Below are positions 1 through 11,800 of a stretch of 13,674 bases of DNA, piece after piece. Both the position numbers and the translations under genes were made by a program. The notes under the pieces are model-generated. The model ran no database searches. It was not told the origin of the DNA and saw only the letters and a program-made list of their open reading frames with translations. This DNA comes from Smittium mucronatum (Eukaryota; Kickxellomycota; Harpellomycetes; Harpellales; Legeriomycetaceae). The first letter of the stretch is position 1, and each line of letters opens with the position of its first letter. Where the stretch lies: positions 1 to 13,674 of the forward strand of contig LSSL01003292.1 in the NCBI GenBank assembly GCA_001953115.1, given 5' to 3'.

Positions 1-873
1 TCTCAAAAACAAGAACTAAAACATAATAATGGTATCTTTTTTTTATTCCACTCACTTATTTTCAAATAAGCACTAAAAAAATTTCCTGGTTTTAGCTTCT
101 ATGCTAGCTGAAATAATAACGCATCATTATTGAATAATTAGTAATATCGGTTGCGGGTGGATAAATTTTGATTTTTTTTTTTTTATGAACATAAAAAAGA
201 CGGATACCTTTAACAGAATTGACAAATTTATCTCTGACAGAGATAAGAGCTCTTAAATGCTAAAAAAGATATTTTCAACAGAAATGAAAGAATCTCTTCG
301 TGTATAAGAAATATTCAGATAAATTTCTCAAAGAAATTTGGATGAATATCCTCTAAAATATTTTTTGATCTAGTAAAATCTTTTAAGAAAAATTAATGGA
401 AAACATATAATGAAAAAATTAAATTTTTGAAAAACTGCAGTAAATAAAATATTGGATATATCTATCGAAGCTTGTGTTGCGTTCAAGATGCTTAATTTTA
501 GAATAAATTTTAGAATCTTTAATTTCCAATGATATTGAAGTATTTTTTTTCTTAAATAAATATAATATGATTCTTTTTCTCGATGGGATATTCGATAATT
601 TTAGAAAATTATTTTTTCGAAATAATGTAATAAATAACTATTTATTTTTACTTTACTTGTTTGTTAAAAATATTTTTAATCAGGCGTGAAAGATATACAT
701 ATATTTTAAGCATTAAATCCGATTTAAGTTTACTTTTAACCGTTCAGGAAAATATATAAAGAAAATCTTCCGTTATTAAAATTAGTAAATTATAAAAAAA
801 ACAACTGATAAAGCTTCATTTTTTCAGCTAGTGGAAATAAAAAATCTTTTATTATAATTTTTAACAAAAATAA
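1..873. other. AT-rich non-coding region, left edge
   Basis: No open frame of useful length and no RNA gene signature is visible on either strand. The stretch is dominated by A and T tracts, including a run of 13 T at 172-184. The one clear structure is a short hairpin at 228-246. The base composition matches the rest of the gene-free part of the window, so this is most simply intergenic DNA or fully decayed repeat DNA. Confidence 0.6.
228..246. repeat. 8-bp inverted repeat with 3-base loop
   Basis: TTATCTCT at 228-235 is the exact reverse complement of AGAGATAA at 239-246, with GAC between them. It is isolated, with no T tract pattern typical of a bacterial terminator and no neighbouring gene, so no role is assigned. 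In AT-rich DNA of this length, arms of eight bases are not rare. Confidence 0.4.
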
Positions 874-1278
874 CTACACATTCGGATAATATAAATGAAT
901 TTTAATTCTATGAACTAATGCAACTTTTGCAGAAAAATTCTTTAATATCACGATAACTCTTCTGATATCCAAATACCTAACTTTAGATGAGTACATATAT
1001 ATGTACTCAGGTACAAATAATTGCGTGGGAAAAACTTTCTCTTTTTTGAAAAATAACAGTTTCGATTTACTTGGACCTCTATAAAAAATTTTACCCAGAA
1101 GAAGACGGCGAAGAAAAAGAAGCGAATATAATTGGCTTTGTTTAAAAAATAAATTATCGTAAGCTAAAAAGATACACTTGAAGAAATCTAAATGTGATTC
1201 ACACAATTTAAAAATTTTCAAAGACAAAATTCTATTATCAAATTTAAATATTTTTATTAACTTCACAATAAAAAACAT
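874..1278 (-). other. 134-codon open frame, possible gene remnant
   Basis: The frame starts at an ATG at 1278 and runs 134 codons leftward. The predicted product is rich in Leu, Phe, Ile and Lys/Arg, with a basic patch (FLRRLLLGK) near residues 55-63. I recognise no domain. Two things make it stand out: the frame is longer than expected by chance at this base composition, and 961-1200 is richer in G+C (about 29% by count) than its flanks. It lies on the same strand as, and about 1.4 kb downstream of, the decayed repeat copy at 2632-2913, so it could be a relic of that element's coding region. It could equally be a chance open frame. No splice sites or start context support expression. Confidence 0.17.
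988..1009. repeat. 22-bp perfect palindrome
   Basis: Positions 988-1009 read identically on both strands. The half site is TGAGTACATAT, with an ATATAT centre and no spacer. It sits inside the 134-codon minus-strand frame and in a locally less AT-rich patch. It could act as a cruciform or a dimeric protein site, but nothing adjacent shows a function. Confidence 0.5.
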
Positions 1279-2631
1279 TATTTATGTACTTATACAACAG
1301 ATAAGATTTTTTTGTTGAAATTTTGAGTAGATTAAGAAAATTTTAAAATTAAACGGTTTTTTTAGAGAATTTTTACATTTATTAATCTGATATCACTAGA
1401 TTTATTATAAAAAATTGATTATTTCTAATAAATAATAAGTTAGAAAATAAATTAACAAGATTAATTTTAATTAAAATTTAGTAAATTCGATTCATTGACT
1501 CGATATTTTCGATAAAAAATTATTATTGGTGGAAATTGAAAATCCGGGTTGCGAAAAAAACCTTATTTTCAGAAAATATTTTTTTTCTTTTTTTTGATTA
1601 AATTCTGGTTTAAATGGATAAATTCTGGATTTTGGAGATATTTCATTCTTAATTCTTTAAAACTGAAGGAGAAAATTTCAGTGATAAATTTAATATTAGA
1701 CCATGTATGTTTATTTTAGATCTAGCCTGGTTTTAAAAAAACAAACTCGTTAAAATTCTAACTTCCCAAAATGTCAAGAGTTAGATCGTAATTATAGACA
1801 AGAATTTTCATAATTATATGTTGAAAAAAACCATAATTGGTTTAAAATTACCAATTTCGAAATCATTTTTTTAAACTAAAAAATAATTTTCCTACAAATC
1901 TGATTAAAAATTCACTAATAATTTACAAATTAAAAAAGTGTAAAATATTCTATATTTAAATTTCATAATCTTCAAAGAAATATTCATACATAACTCTACC
2001 CTTTTCTAATTCCATGATAATTTTATAATTGCAAAAATTTATTTTCCTATTATACAACACTTAAAAAAAACCAATTATGAGAAATATTTTTTAATAGGGT
2101 TTTATTATTGAGTCAAAATTTAGTTTTTTAATTGTGTGTTTTTGGTTCGTAAATTTTTAAGATGATAATAGGAAAAAATTAAATTTCTATTAGGTATTCG
2201 TGTTTTCGAAAAAATATAACAGCTAAATTGTATAAGTTACGTAAAAAAAGGTTTTGAGCAAAATTGTTTTATTTTGGGTTTGTTTAAAACAGTTTTTTTT
2301 TTGTATCACTTATTTTTATTTTAATATAAATCATTAAAAACTATACTAAAATACATATAAAAAAAGACGATGGAAAAGACTGTTATCCTAAACACAATAA
2401 GCTTTTCTGAATTACTAAGGGTTGTGTGTCCACGGTAAAAGGGCGCTATATAATAATCGAAAGACCCCCCCCCCTCTGAAATTGCTTGAAGTAAGTGTGT
2501 ATCAATGAGGTCACATGCAGACAAAAACTAAGCTCTTTTTCAATGAAAATATTTCATTGAAAATAATGAGCTCCTATTCAGAGCACACATCTAACGTGAT
2601 TAAAAAAACTAGGCTCTTAACCAAACTTTGT
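1279..2631. other. AT-rich region left of the decayed repeat copy
   Basis: No convincing gene is visible. A 67-codon minus-strand frame ending near 2321 is broken in its middle by a mononucleotide tract and shows no domain. The segment 2400-2630 is somewhat richer in G+C than the rest and contains a run of 10 C at 2465-2474. Because the repeat copy at 2632-2913 is oriented leftward, this stretch is where the body of that element would lie if it were once complete. No recognisable retroelement or transposase motif survives. Confidence 0.5.
2531..2572. repeat. Long imperfect hairpin beside the decayed repeat copy
   Basis: TTTTCAATGAAA at 2537-2548 and TTTCATTGAAAA at 2552-2563 are perfect 12-base arms around a 3-base loop. 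Outside them, AGCTC (2531-2535) can pair with GAGCT (2568-2572) across small internal bulges, giving about 17 paired positions. It lies about 60 bases beyond the aligned end of the left repeat copy, on the side that would be the body of the element. Confidence 0.5.
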
Positions 2632-2913
2632 TTTGATATAAATGGCTTTACTAAAAATATCTGTTAGACGCTAAGATCTTTCTGAATGCCTAAAACTGGA
2701 CTTTAGCACCTCAATATGTCTCAGCTGTGTTAGAATAACGATTCATTCTGTTTTGAGACATTTTTCCTCTGGAATCACTATCCTTCTTATATCTGTGCAT
2801 TTTCTCCACTACTCACCTATAATAGTACAACTTTTTGTGAAATTTTAATTTTTTATACTTCAAAAAGTACAATATTAAGCCCCTAAACCACGGCAAGGTA
2901 TTTCACTCTTAGG
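2632..2913 (-). repeat. Decayed copy of the element end found at 13341-13668
   Basis: The reverse complement of the right-edge sequence aligns with this segment along its whole length. Clear landmarks are a 15-base exact match at 2715-2729 (to 13571-13585), TCCTCTGGAATC at 2765-2776, the CTCCACTACT core of the 43-base unit near 2803-2812, and a 41-base exact match at 2873-2913. Between landmarks the left copy differs mainly by having A or T where the right copy has G or C, and most CpGs are lost. It holds one 43-base unit instead of two, which explains 43 of the 46 bases of length difference. The ATG present in the right copy at 13657 is ATT here. This is an old, inactive relic, oriented leftward. 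Confidence 0.88.
2873..2913 (-). repeat. 41-bp block identical to 13341-13381, inverted
   Basis: All 41 bases match the reverse complement of 13341-13381, including a CpG. The adjoining 52 bases inside the repeat differ at 12 positions, and the bases outside the block show no dependable match. The block is therefore the outer end of the shared sequence and is better preserved than the rest. It contains CCCCTAA near its inner part and TTAGG at its outer edge, which can pair; the right copy has the full seven-base pairing. Confidence 0.85.
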
Positions 2914-5900
2914 AGATGTTTAAAAAGGGTTTTCTTAAATTAATTTCATATATTTATAATTTAAAACACTATAAATATTTGATTTTTTTTGAAAATTTTC
3001 ATAAAAATTATCTAGTCTCATTCGAATTTTTAGGTATAATAAATTGTTTTTTTACCAGAAATAAACGAAATTCTCTCTTGAAAATTTTAGAAACAAACAA
3101 TTGGACATAATGAAAATTTATAGTGACCTATCTTAATTTATATTAGTTGAACTTTTATTAAATAAAATTACACAATATCCAATAAAATTTTCTCTTAATT
3201 AAATTAGATCGAATCCAATTGAGGATAGAAATCACCACTTAAAGATATAATCTACGTAAATACCAAACCCATGTAATAATATGTATATGGGAGATTTTTT
3301 GGCAGACCAAACGCTTTTTTCATACAAATATTATGGTCCAAGATTAGCACTAAAATATATTTTAATAATCAATTTTTTTCAAACCCCAAATAGGAACATC
3401 TATATCAAAAATTAAGATACCATTATAATTTCCATAATTTTTTTCAGATTTGTTATGCCCAATTATTTTTTAAATTTAGACGATAAATACCGATAAAATT
3501 ATAGCCTTATTAGTGTTATCAAAATAAAATTTCAAGACAGAGTTTATTATTCCGTTGATTTTTGAATAATCTGGATGAAAATCAAAAGCATTAATACTGA
3601 TTTATCTTTTAAAAAGAGTCAAATTTTAGTATTAAATGATAAAATACATTAAAATACACCCCTAATTAATTATTAATATGTATGGGATTTTATTTTTGGT
3701 GCTTTTTATTCTATAATTGCAAATTAGGGTAATAAATTAGTTAAAAAATTATGATTTTATTTATTTGAAAGACAATATCTATGTAAACTCGAATTTTTGA
3801 TACACTTATAGAAAAGGTTTTTTTGTACAAAAATAATTAATTTCTTGAGTGATAAACTCAATGTTTTAAATATATAAAACTTTATATTACTATTTATTGT
3901 TACACTGGGAATATACAGTAAAATTTATTACGAATTTCCTAAATTTTAAAATAAGTTTAATTAAAATAAATGTTAAGATAAAGACTAAATAAAAGAAAAG
4001 AATATTTTAAAACATCAATCTCCGGCTCAAACTCGTGATATGCCATCTTTCAACTCCAGTCACCAACAATAGTCAATTCAAAAACAATTTATCTCAAATA
4101 CTCCCAATAAAAAAAAATATTGAAAAAACTTATTTAGAAAACAAATATGTGATATTTAAACAAAAGTCACTATCTTATTCCATGAATTTAAAAAAAAGGG
4201 GGGGGTTAATGATTCAACTATATTGTGTGGGAGAGTTATTACGGCCACAAAACCATATTTTACTACCCCTATATCTTCACCATTATCAAAATATCAAATT
4301 AAATTGTACTTAAATGTACTCTAAAAAATATTTTAATGATGCTTATATGTTTAATAACAGTGAAATTCTATTTTCTTCAAAAATGTAGCGATATCAAATA
4401 TAAATTAAGAAACTCAAAAAAATAAATTACCAACACACCTGATAGTCCGTACTCGTAAGTAACAATTGCATCCACACCAGGATTCATTTAATTGAAATAG
4501 AATATCCAAATCTCGTATTTCTTTTATTTATAATTAACTTATTAAATAGTTATGTTATTTTATCTTATGGAAATTCGTATTTCATTTGAAGATATCTATA
4601 TTTCAAAATATATTTCTTAGGCTCACTAGTTCTTCGTTTTCAATAACAGGATTCAGTTTTTCTTTTCATTCTGTATTGTTAAAAAAATCGAGTCTTTAAT
4701 TATGCTTCTATTATTTTAAAGCTTAAAGAACTAATATCAGTAAATACTTAACAAATTTAAAAGAATTTTTTATTGCAACTCACTGCAAAATATTCTTTAT
4801 CTTTTCATAGACCCTATTGAGCTTTAATTTTTTAATATTCATTTTTATCTAGAAAATTAAACCAATAGCATTCATAATTAAATGGATTTTTTTTTTAATT
4901 TTTCACAATAAAATTTTTTCTATAGTTTTAAAATAATCCTCAGATCTAATAGTAATCATTCGTTAATAACTCGAATTTACGCATAAAAGGATATTTGTAA
5001 CTCCTGTTGTTAAAACTTCTGAGAATTCAAATAATCTGACATATATCAGATTATTACACACACCGAATTTTTACTTGTAATAGTTTCTTATTTCCTTTTT
5101 GTTAAAAATATTGATTATTAATGGGAATATTTTTGTTTGATTAAAATCAAATTTTAGCAAATAATAATTTGGAAAAATCTAAATTAGGCAAGTTTTATAA
5201 AAATTTTAAAGCTATACATAGTTATTAAGTCAATATTATACCTAATTATAATCAATATATAAGACTTGTAGGAAAAAAACGTCCCGTCTTTAAAAGAATC
5301 TGCCATATATTAAAAAAAAATCAATCAAACACCCTACCCCCTTTCAGATATGGTTTCTGAGAGCCCCATATGCTTAGGCTCATGGTTTATTCACTTCTAT
5401 ATTCTAAAAAGTATTTGAATTCTAAATTTTAATTTTTATTGGGATATGATCTTTTAATAAACTTAACACCAAAATTATAAATCTTGGTTTTATGCTACAA
5501 ATGAAATAAATTTATCTATGTTCTTTTGTGGTTTTTATTCTGAGTTTTTTGAGTGTAAAATATTGACAAAATTCCCACCTTGTTTCTGACTGCGTAAAAA
5601 CCACCCAGTTAAATTTCATGATAAATTAAGTTCAAATTTTTTTTCTGCTCAAAATATTTTTCTTGACCCTATTCTACCTAAACTTATTGAAAAAAATTAG
5701 GATTATTTTTAAAGTACTTAATTGTTTAAACAGAATTTTATGATTAATAACACATTATAAGTGATAAAATCAAAAATCAAAATACATAGAGTTAAATTTT
5801 GTTTTATGTCATGCAAAATTTTTAATCACGACAAAAACATTCACTCTGTATTGATTGCTAATATGTGATATAAACCAAAACGTAAAAAATTGTTTGACTG

Positions 5901-8845
5901 AATATCCATTCTCTTCATATAGCTTTTTTAAATAATAAAGACAAGAAATTTATTAAAAGTAAAAATTTACTATTAATAAATGAACACATAAAATAGTATT
6001 ATAAATAAATTCAAGTTTTAGCATATATGTTGAAACGAACCCATATTTAATATGAGAGTTTCTTTACTAAGTTCTGTTTATTAAATATCTAAACTTTTCA
6101 AATATGGCATTAAAAGGTTTAAATAAATTCATTATAAATAAAACATACATAAATATTAAAACTATTTTAAGTATGACTACTTCTATCTTATTTTTAAGTA
6201 AAAAATATTTTTATAATTTTTTTCTTATCTTTATGTTACTTTTCTAAACCAATAAATTTTCAAGTCGGAAGCAACTCTTAAAAATATCTTCGCATAAATT
6301 ATAAATTCTTATCTTATTCTCAAAACGTTTTAAATTTAGCAAGCAGATAAATTAATTGTAACCATTCATTTTCAAGTAAGTTTAACCTATGTAGCTAAAT
6401 ATTCCACGTGAAAGATATACATAATGAAAATCTATTATTAGTGAAATTCACCAATAAATATTTTATTTAAAATTTTTCTATATATCCATGTAAATTTTTA
6501 ATTCGCTGGAAATATGAGGGCAACTTTGTAGTTTTTCAAAAAATCGGATCAGATATAACAATTTCCCCAATTAAGACTTTTTGTGGGTATCGAAACTGAA
6601 GAACCACAAGAAATTTCACCCAACAGAAATTTAAAATAATTTTTGCACTATAAAAATCAATTATTGAAATTCTAAAAAAAAAAAAAATTTTACGAAAATT
6701 CTTTGTCTTTACACGATTATAATTTTTAATTTAGACATTTTATAATTTGTTTAAGTATATGAAATTTCCTGTAGTTCTATGATCCTGACACCCTTTGTAG
6801 ATGCTTTATACCTATAAAATCTATTATCCGAACCACAAACATGCTCAACTGAATGAATATTAAACTATTTTTATTTTTATAAAATACTACAGAAATTTAA
6901 AAAGATTACAAATTTTTTTTGAAAATTAAACATTTTACTATTTTTTTAAATTTTTTTAAGCTCAATGATTTTTTTTATAGCTTGCCATATTTAATGCTTT
7001 TTCGCCACATAGTACGATCTAATTCACTTTTAAATTATAGCTACTAATTCTATTAGAAATATCCGGTTTAATTTCTCATTTCCAGGTCATATTTTTCATT
7101 TATTTTTTATTATTTTACTAAACTCACACCCCGTCCATAAGTTAAGTATATATTTTTCCAGAAAAAACTTAAACAACCCTTAATCACTAGATAATTTTTT
7201 TATTATTTTTATTTAGACATTTTTCTTTGGTATACATTCATCATTTACAATATCTTTATGAATTTACATTCTTAAATACAAGAAAATTTTCCATCATCGC
7301 AAATATTTATCCAAAAAAAATTATTTAAACATTTAATAAATTTTATTTATAATTCTATTTAAATTTTAGTCGATATTTTTTTCTCGTGAAATTTGCAGTA
7401 AATTAAATACAACTTTTTCCAAAATTTTCTATAGTCAATTTTTTTTTTTGACTTTTTCTCTCTTTTTTTCCAGAAATCACCCTTTTTCTTATGTTCTATT
7501 AGAATTGGGACAAATATTTAATAACTTATCTAAGTAAAATCCACGCATTAAAGTTTTATTCTATTTTTTGGATAATTTTAAGTTTTATAATATCATATCC
7601 ACTTGATCTGGTTTTTTTACTATATGTTCAATTTCTTATTTTAGTTAAGTAATTATTAAAGTTTTTTTGATTTACGGTTCAAAAAAATGGATCATTTCAA
7701 TTTTTTTTATCACTTGGTTCTATTTTTAAATAGGCTCAAAATACTGAGAAAATTACAGGCTAAAAATCTTGAGCACATTTTTGGGAGTTTCGATAAATAT
7801 ATACATTTTTATAAATTTACTAGAAATATGAATTTTTCCCACTATAATTTTTTTCAACTCAAGATATTAGGATAAATGCGAATAATAATAAAATCATATC
7901 TAATAATATTCAAACTACTTATTAGAATTTATAAAATAGAAATTTCCATTTATTATTTTCGTTTTAAACAGCTAAATGTAACCAAAATAATTCATTGGAT
8001 ATATTTAATAAAAAAAATTACCGGAAAATGCTATTAGAAAAAAATCGAACTCTTCATTAAGAATCATTAGTACACCTTATTTTTCTAAGATATTATTTTA
8101 ATTTTATCAAATATGTTCAAATTATATTAACAGCTGTTATATAAAAAGAATTTATGGTTTCTATTTGTAGTAATTTCATTGATTTTTAAGATTTCCTTTC
8201 ATTTCAAAAATAATTTATTTTCGCATAGATTTTTTCAAAAAAAAATTTATTTTTTTTTGATGTAAACTCTTACACGAATCCAACCTATCTTTGTAAAATT
8301 GTCTAAATTAGACAAAAAAATTACAACGTCTAGGATGAATTGATTGAAATTACATAATAATTATTCTCCAAAAGTAGGAAAATAATTTTTAACAATAGAA
8401 ATGAATATCCTTCATAATAAATAATATTCGCTTAAGAAAAAAAAACTGTCTTCAAATTTTGAGAAAATTTTCACAAATTGCATTAAAATATATTTCCAAA
8501 AACGGTCGTTTTTCCTCAACCATGAAACCCGCTGAAATAATGATCACATTTAAGTTTGCTGATCTTTGAATATTTGGTTGAATGATTCAAAAAAAATTCC
8601 ATGAATCATAAATTGATTAAAAAAATTCTAACTATTTTATCGGAAAAGTTGATAATAGTTTTGAAAAATTGTTGGTCACGATTTTATTATCGGGGTATAA
8701 ATAGAAATATTCAAAAATTAGAAAGTATTCTAATAGGAACAGAAAAAACAAAAAAAAACAGTTTGAATCACAGTAGGTTAGTAATTTTTTCCCGGTAAAT
8801 AAATTATTAGTACAAAAAGATGTTTAACTATTTTGATCAATAATT
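2914..8845. other. AT-rich gene desert of about 5.9 kb
   Basis: No gene, tRNA, rRNA or array can be supported here on either strand. Short open frames (64 codons from 2916, 92 from 4035, 62 from 7687, 65 from 8601, all plus strand) are Lys/Asn/Ile/Phe-rich, lack any recognisable domain, and are within what AT-rich DNA yields by chance. Patches with slightly more G+C occur near 4430-4490, 5280-5390, 6510-6610 and 6770-6860, and could be remnants of older genes or repeats. Homopolymers include A14 at 6674-6687 and G8 at 4198-4205. The composition fits degenerate repeat DNA or an AT-rich chromosomal block. Confidence 0.55.
5030..5055. repeat. 10-bp perfect inverted repeat, 6-base loop
   Basis: AATAATCTGA (5030-5039) and TCAGATTATT (5046-5055) are exact reverse complements around CATATA. 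There is no adjacent gene to attach it to. Its length is modestly above what random AT-rich sequence would give. Confidence 0.45.
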
Positions 8846-11800
8846 CTATATTTTTAAGTAAGTTTTTAAATATTCCAGATTATTATCTTTGATCAATTCA
8901 GTTGATGCAATGACGTTTGGATTAGTTGGTTCGCTGTTGAATGCATCTTTCAGAGTTTTTAACTGTTTTAATCGGTTGGGCAGAATATTAAGCATGGAAG
9001 GTGATGGATAAAAAGATTTTAATTTGGTTTGAGAGCCTTTCAAGGCTGATGAAGATTCGCTGCCAGAAACATCGATTGCAAACTCTGATGGAGATTTATT
9101 TCCCGATTTTGGAGAAATTTTGGAGTATTTAAAATTAGTTTTGCTTTTCTTTTTTTTTTTTTTTATTTCAACTAATTCGTAAATATAAGATAGAAACGTG
9201 TTTGCGGTCTCTAAAATAAATCTCAAAATTTCAAGCTTTTTTGGGCCCTCTAAATTTAACTCATTTCCTGGATCGACATCAAATCCAGATATTGGAATAT
9301 TGATTTCGCCGAAAAAATAATCAGTTAGACCATTTGAAATGATTATGGACTCGGTCTCCCAAATATACATATTGCGATAAAAGTTACCCTTTTTTGATAA
9401 CTCTTTAATAACAGTCTTGTAAATGGCCAAAAATCTATCGAAATGCTGATAGGAATCTTCTTCAAATGTAATTAGGAATTGTTGAAGGTAGGCTCTAGAG
9501 GCATAAACCATGATCTCCAGCTCGAAATATGTCGGAATATTAAGGTGTTCTTCTGAAATCATAAGATTTTTCTGGATAAGACTCACCTTTTCTTTAATCT
9601 CATTAGACATCAATTCAGACAAACCATTTGAAAAGACTTTAGAAATGTAATTTATTTGATACAATTCTTGGTACAAGTTAAAAGCCCATTTAAATTTTTC
9701 TAAATTTGTGCAGTAATGACTAAGGATCATTTTTTCGGTTGGGGCTGACATTTTCTGGCCATTTTCGGAAGAAGAAGGTTTAGACTTTTCGAAATACTTT
9801 TTGAGTATTGATTCACCCTCTTTGATTATTTCATATTCCTGTTTTGTGGTTATTCCTCCCATATTTAGGAAAGCAAAGCAGCATCTGATTACACCTCTTT
9901 CGATTTGTGGGTCATTTGATAAATCAAGCAAGCTGGATTCGTTTATCATTTCAAGCATAATACTAAAAGCCCTATTTCTTATTATTGAGGCGCTTTCGTG
10001 AATGGATTCTTTTTTGCCATTCTCATCGATTGTCTCGTGATTTTCAGTACTATACTCTGAATAACTTTTTCTAATTGTGGTTGCACAACAATCTAAAATT
10101 GCAACAATTAGGGGAACAGTAAGGTATTTACTTTTGTCTATGGAGGGGTTATCAGCAATCTCTCTAATACATTCTTGCAAATCTTTATATATATCATTGA
10201 TTGCGAAACTTGAAAATTTAAATTCGTTTGAACACATGGAGAACAAATGCAAATAATATTTTTCATCCTTGATACGAGTAACTATGTCGTGGCTCAAAAA
10301 ATCGACTGAAGACTCCAATCTAGATATTGCTGAATCTGATAAATCTTTAAGGCGAGAGTATTGAGATTTGAATAAAGTTATACTGCTAAATAAAGTCGTA
10401 GACCAGAGGTAAACAATATGCATCTGTCTGCTCCAACGGATCCTATATTTTCCGGATAGTCCGGATATTTCTAGAAGTGTTTTATTAGGGTACATGACTG
10501 GTCTAAACATCGTTTTATCTAAAGGAATAAGAAAGGCCCGGTCTGGGCTTAAGCCAGGCCCTTCAATGTCGAGCGCAGGGCTTTTGGTGATGTGAGAAAA
10601 TGGGAATGTAAACAAAATTGCAGGTAAAAACAACCTATTCGAAACTGATGAAGGCTTTAGGGAGGAAAGGGCGTCGTAAAGTAGACTCGATCCCCATTCG
10701 AATCTTAAATTATTTGAGTAATTTCTGTATAAAGCACATGTCCATAGCAAAAATATATAATCTGATTGAGTGAGCTTTTTATACTGCTTGAGGCGAGAGT
10801 AGTATTTATTCACGTCATCTATGGTAAAATCTTCCTTAAAAACAACTAGGCAAAGAGCATTAATTTTCATGAGTAGAAGCTCGTACTGTAACGAGTTGTT
10901 CCCGTTTGAAACATTCATGTCTAATGCAGAAATTGATGAAGATGAGCTTAGTTTTTCTCCAAATTTTAACCATCCAGTTTTGAGAAGTTTGATTAAATCA
11001 TGATCTTGGAACATTTTCTCGACTCTTCCGGAATTCAGAGATTTAATTGTAGCGCTATTATGAAACCTTTCAGAAAAAATCATGAAAGGGACCATACACC
11101 TTAGAGAGTTTATATAAAATTGAAGTTTTATTGCAACAGGATCTAGCCCCACAGAAACCAGTTCAAAATTTGAGATTTTATTAGTTGCTAATATTTGATC
11201 CCAAAAATCAATGGATTCAAACAAATAACCAAGTTCAGACATCCCATTAGCTACACTAAGCATTGCTTGAATTATGAAACCAAATTCTTTACTATCTTTT
11301 TGGACTGCCCCTTTTATTAAGGACAATAGGACTTCCTTGGCAAGATTTAAGTGCAAACAATTAGAAAAAGCGATTACTATTTGGGCTTTTATAACCGGGG
11401 AAGAGGGGGCACCGGATAACACGTTGTTAATATATAAAATACGTTTGACATTTTCAGCATAACCATGAGCCTATAAACCGGTAAGTATGGGAAAATTGAT
11501 GAATTAATGAAGAGTGGGGCGTAAATAAACGGAAATATATCAAAAAAATAATGAAAGCTTACTCTAATCGTCATAGCTAAAAAGTATTCTGAATGGTTAG
11601 ATATGTTGATGTCGTCAGCATAACCAACTTGCTTTAGAAATACTAGAGCCTTTTTGCCACAATAAACACGGTCAGGAAGATCACCAAATCTTGAGTGGGT
11701 TAGAACATCCAGTATTCTAGCGGTATGAAGTTGTTTCATCTTAACAAATTTTTTATTGTAATTGCGATTAAATTCTTTTGAAAAAATATTGATGAGATGG

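Noticed and set aside
2321..2524. 67-codon minus-strand frame beside the left repeat
   Set aside because: It includes a run of 10 C/G and has no domain. It may be decayed element DNA but is not supportable as a gene.
4035..4313. 92-codon plus-strand frame
   Set aside because: It has no recognisable domain, is Asn/Lys/Leu-rich, crosses an A/G homopolymer tract, and has a length expected by chance in this composition.
9801..11462. Plus-strand open frames (9801-10001, 10821-11003, 11274-11462) opposite the long gene
   Set aside because: They are antisense shadows of the strongly supported minus-strand exon, with no sign of independent coding.
11480..11490. Consensus 5' splice site GTAAGTAT on the plus strand
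   Set aside because: It is the complement of the branch-site region of the minus-strand intron, and no plus-strand exon ends there.
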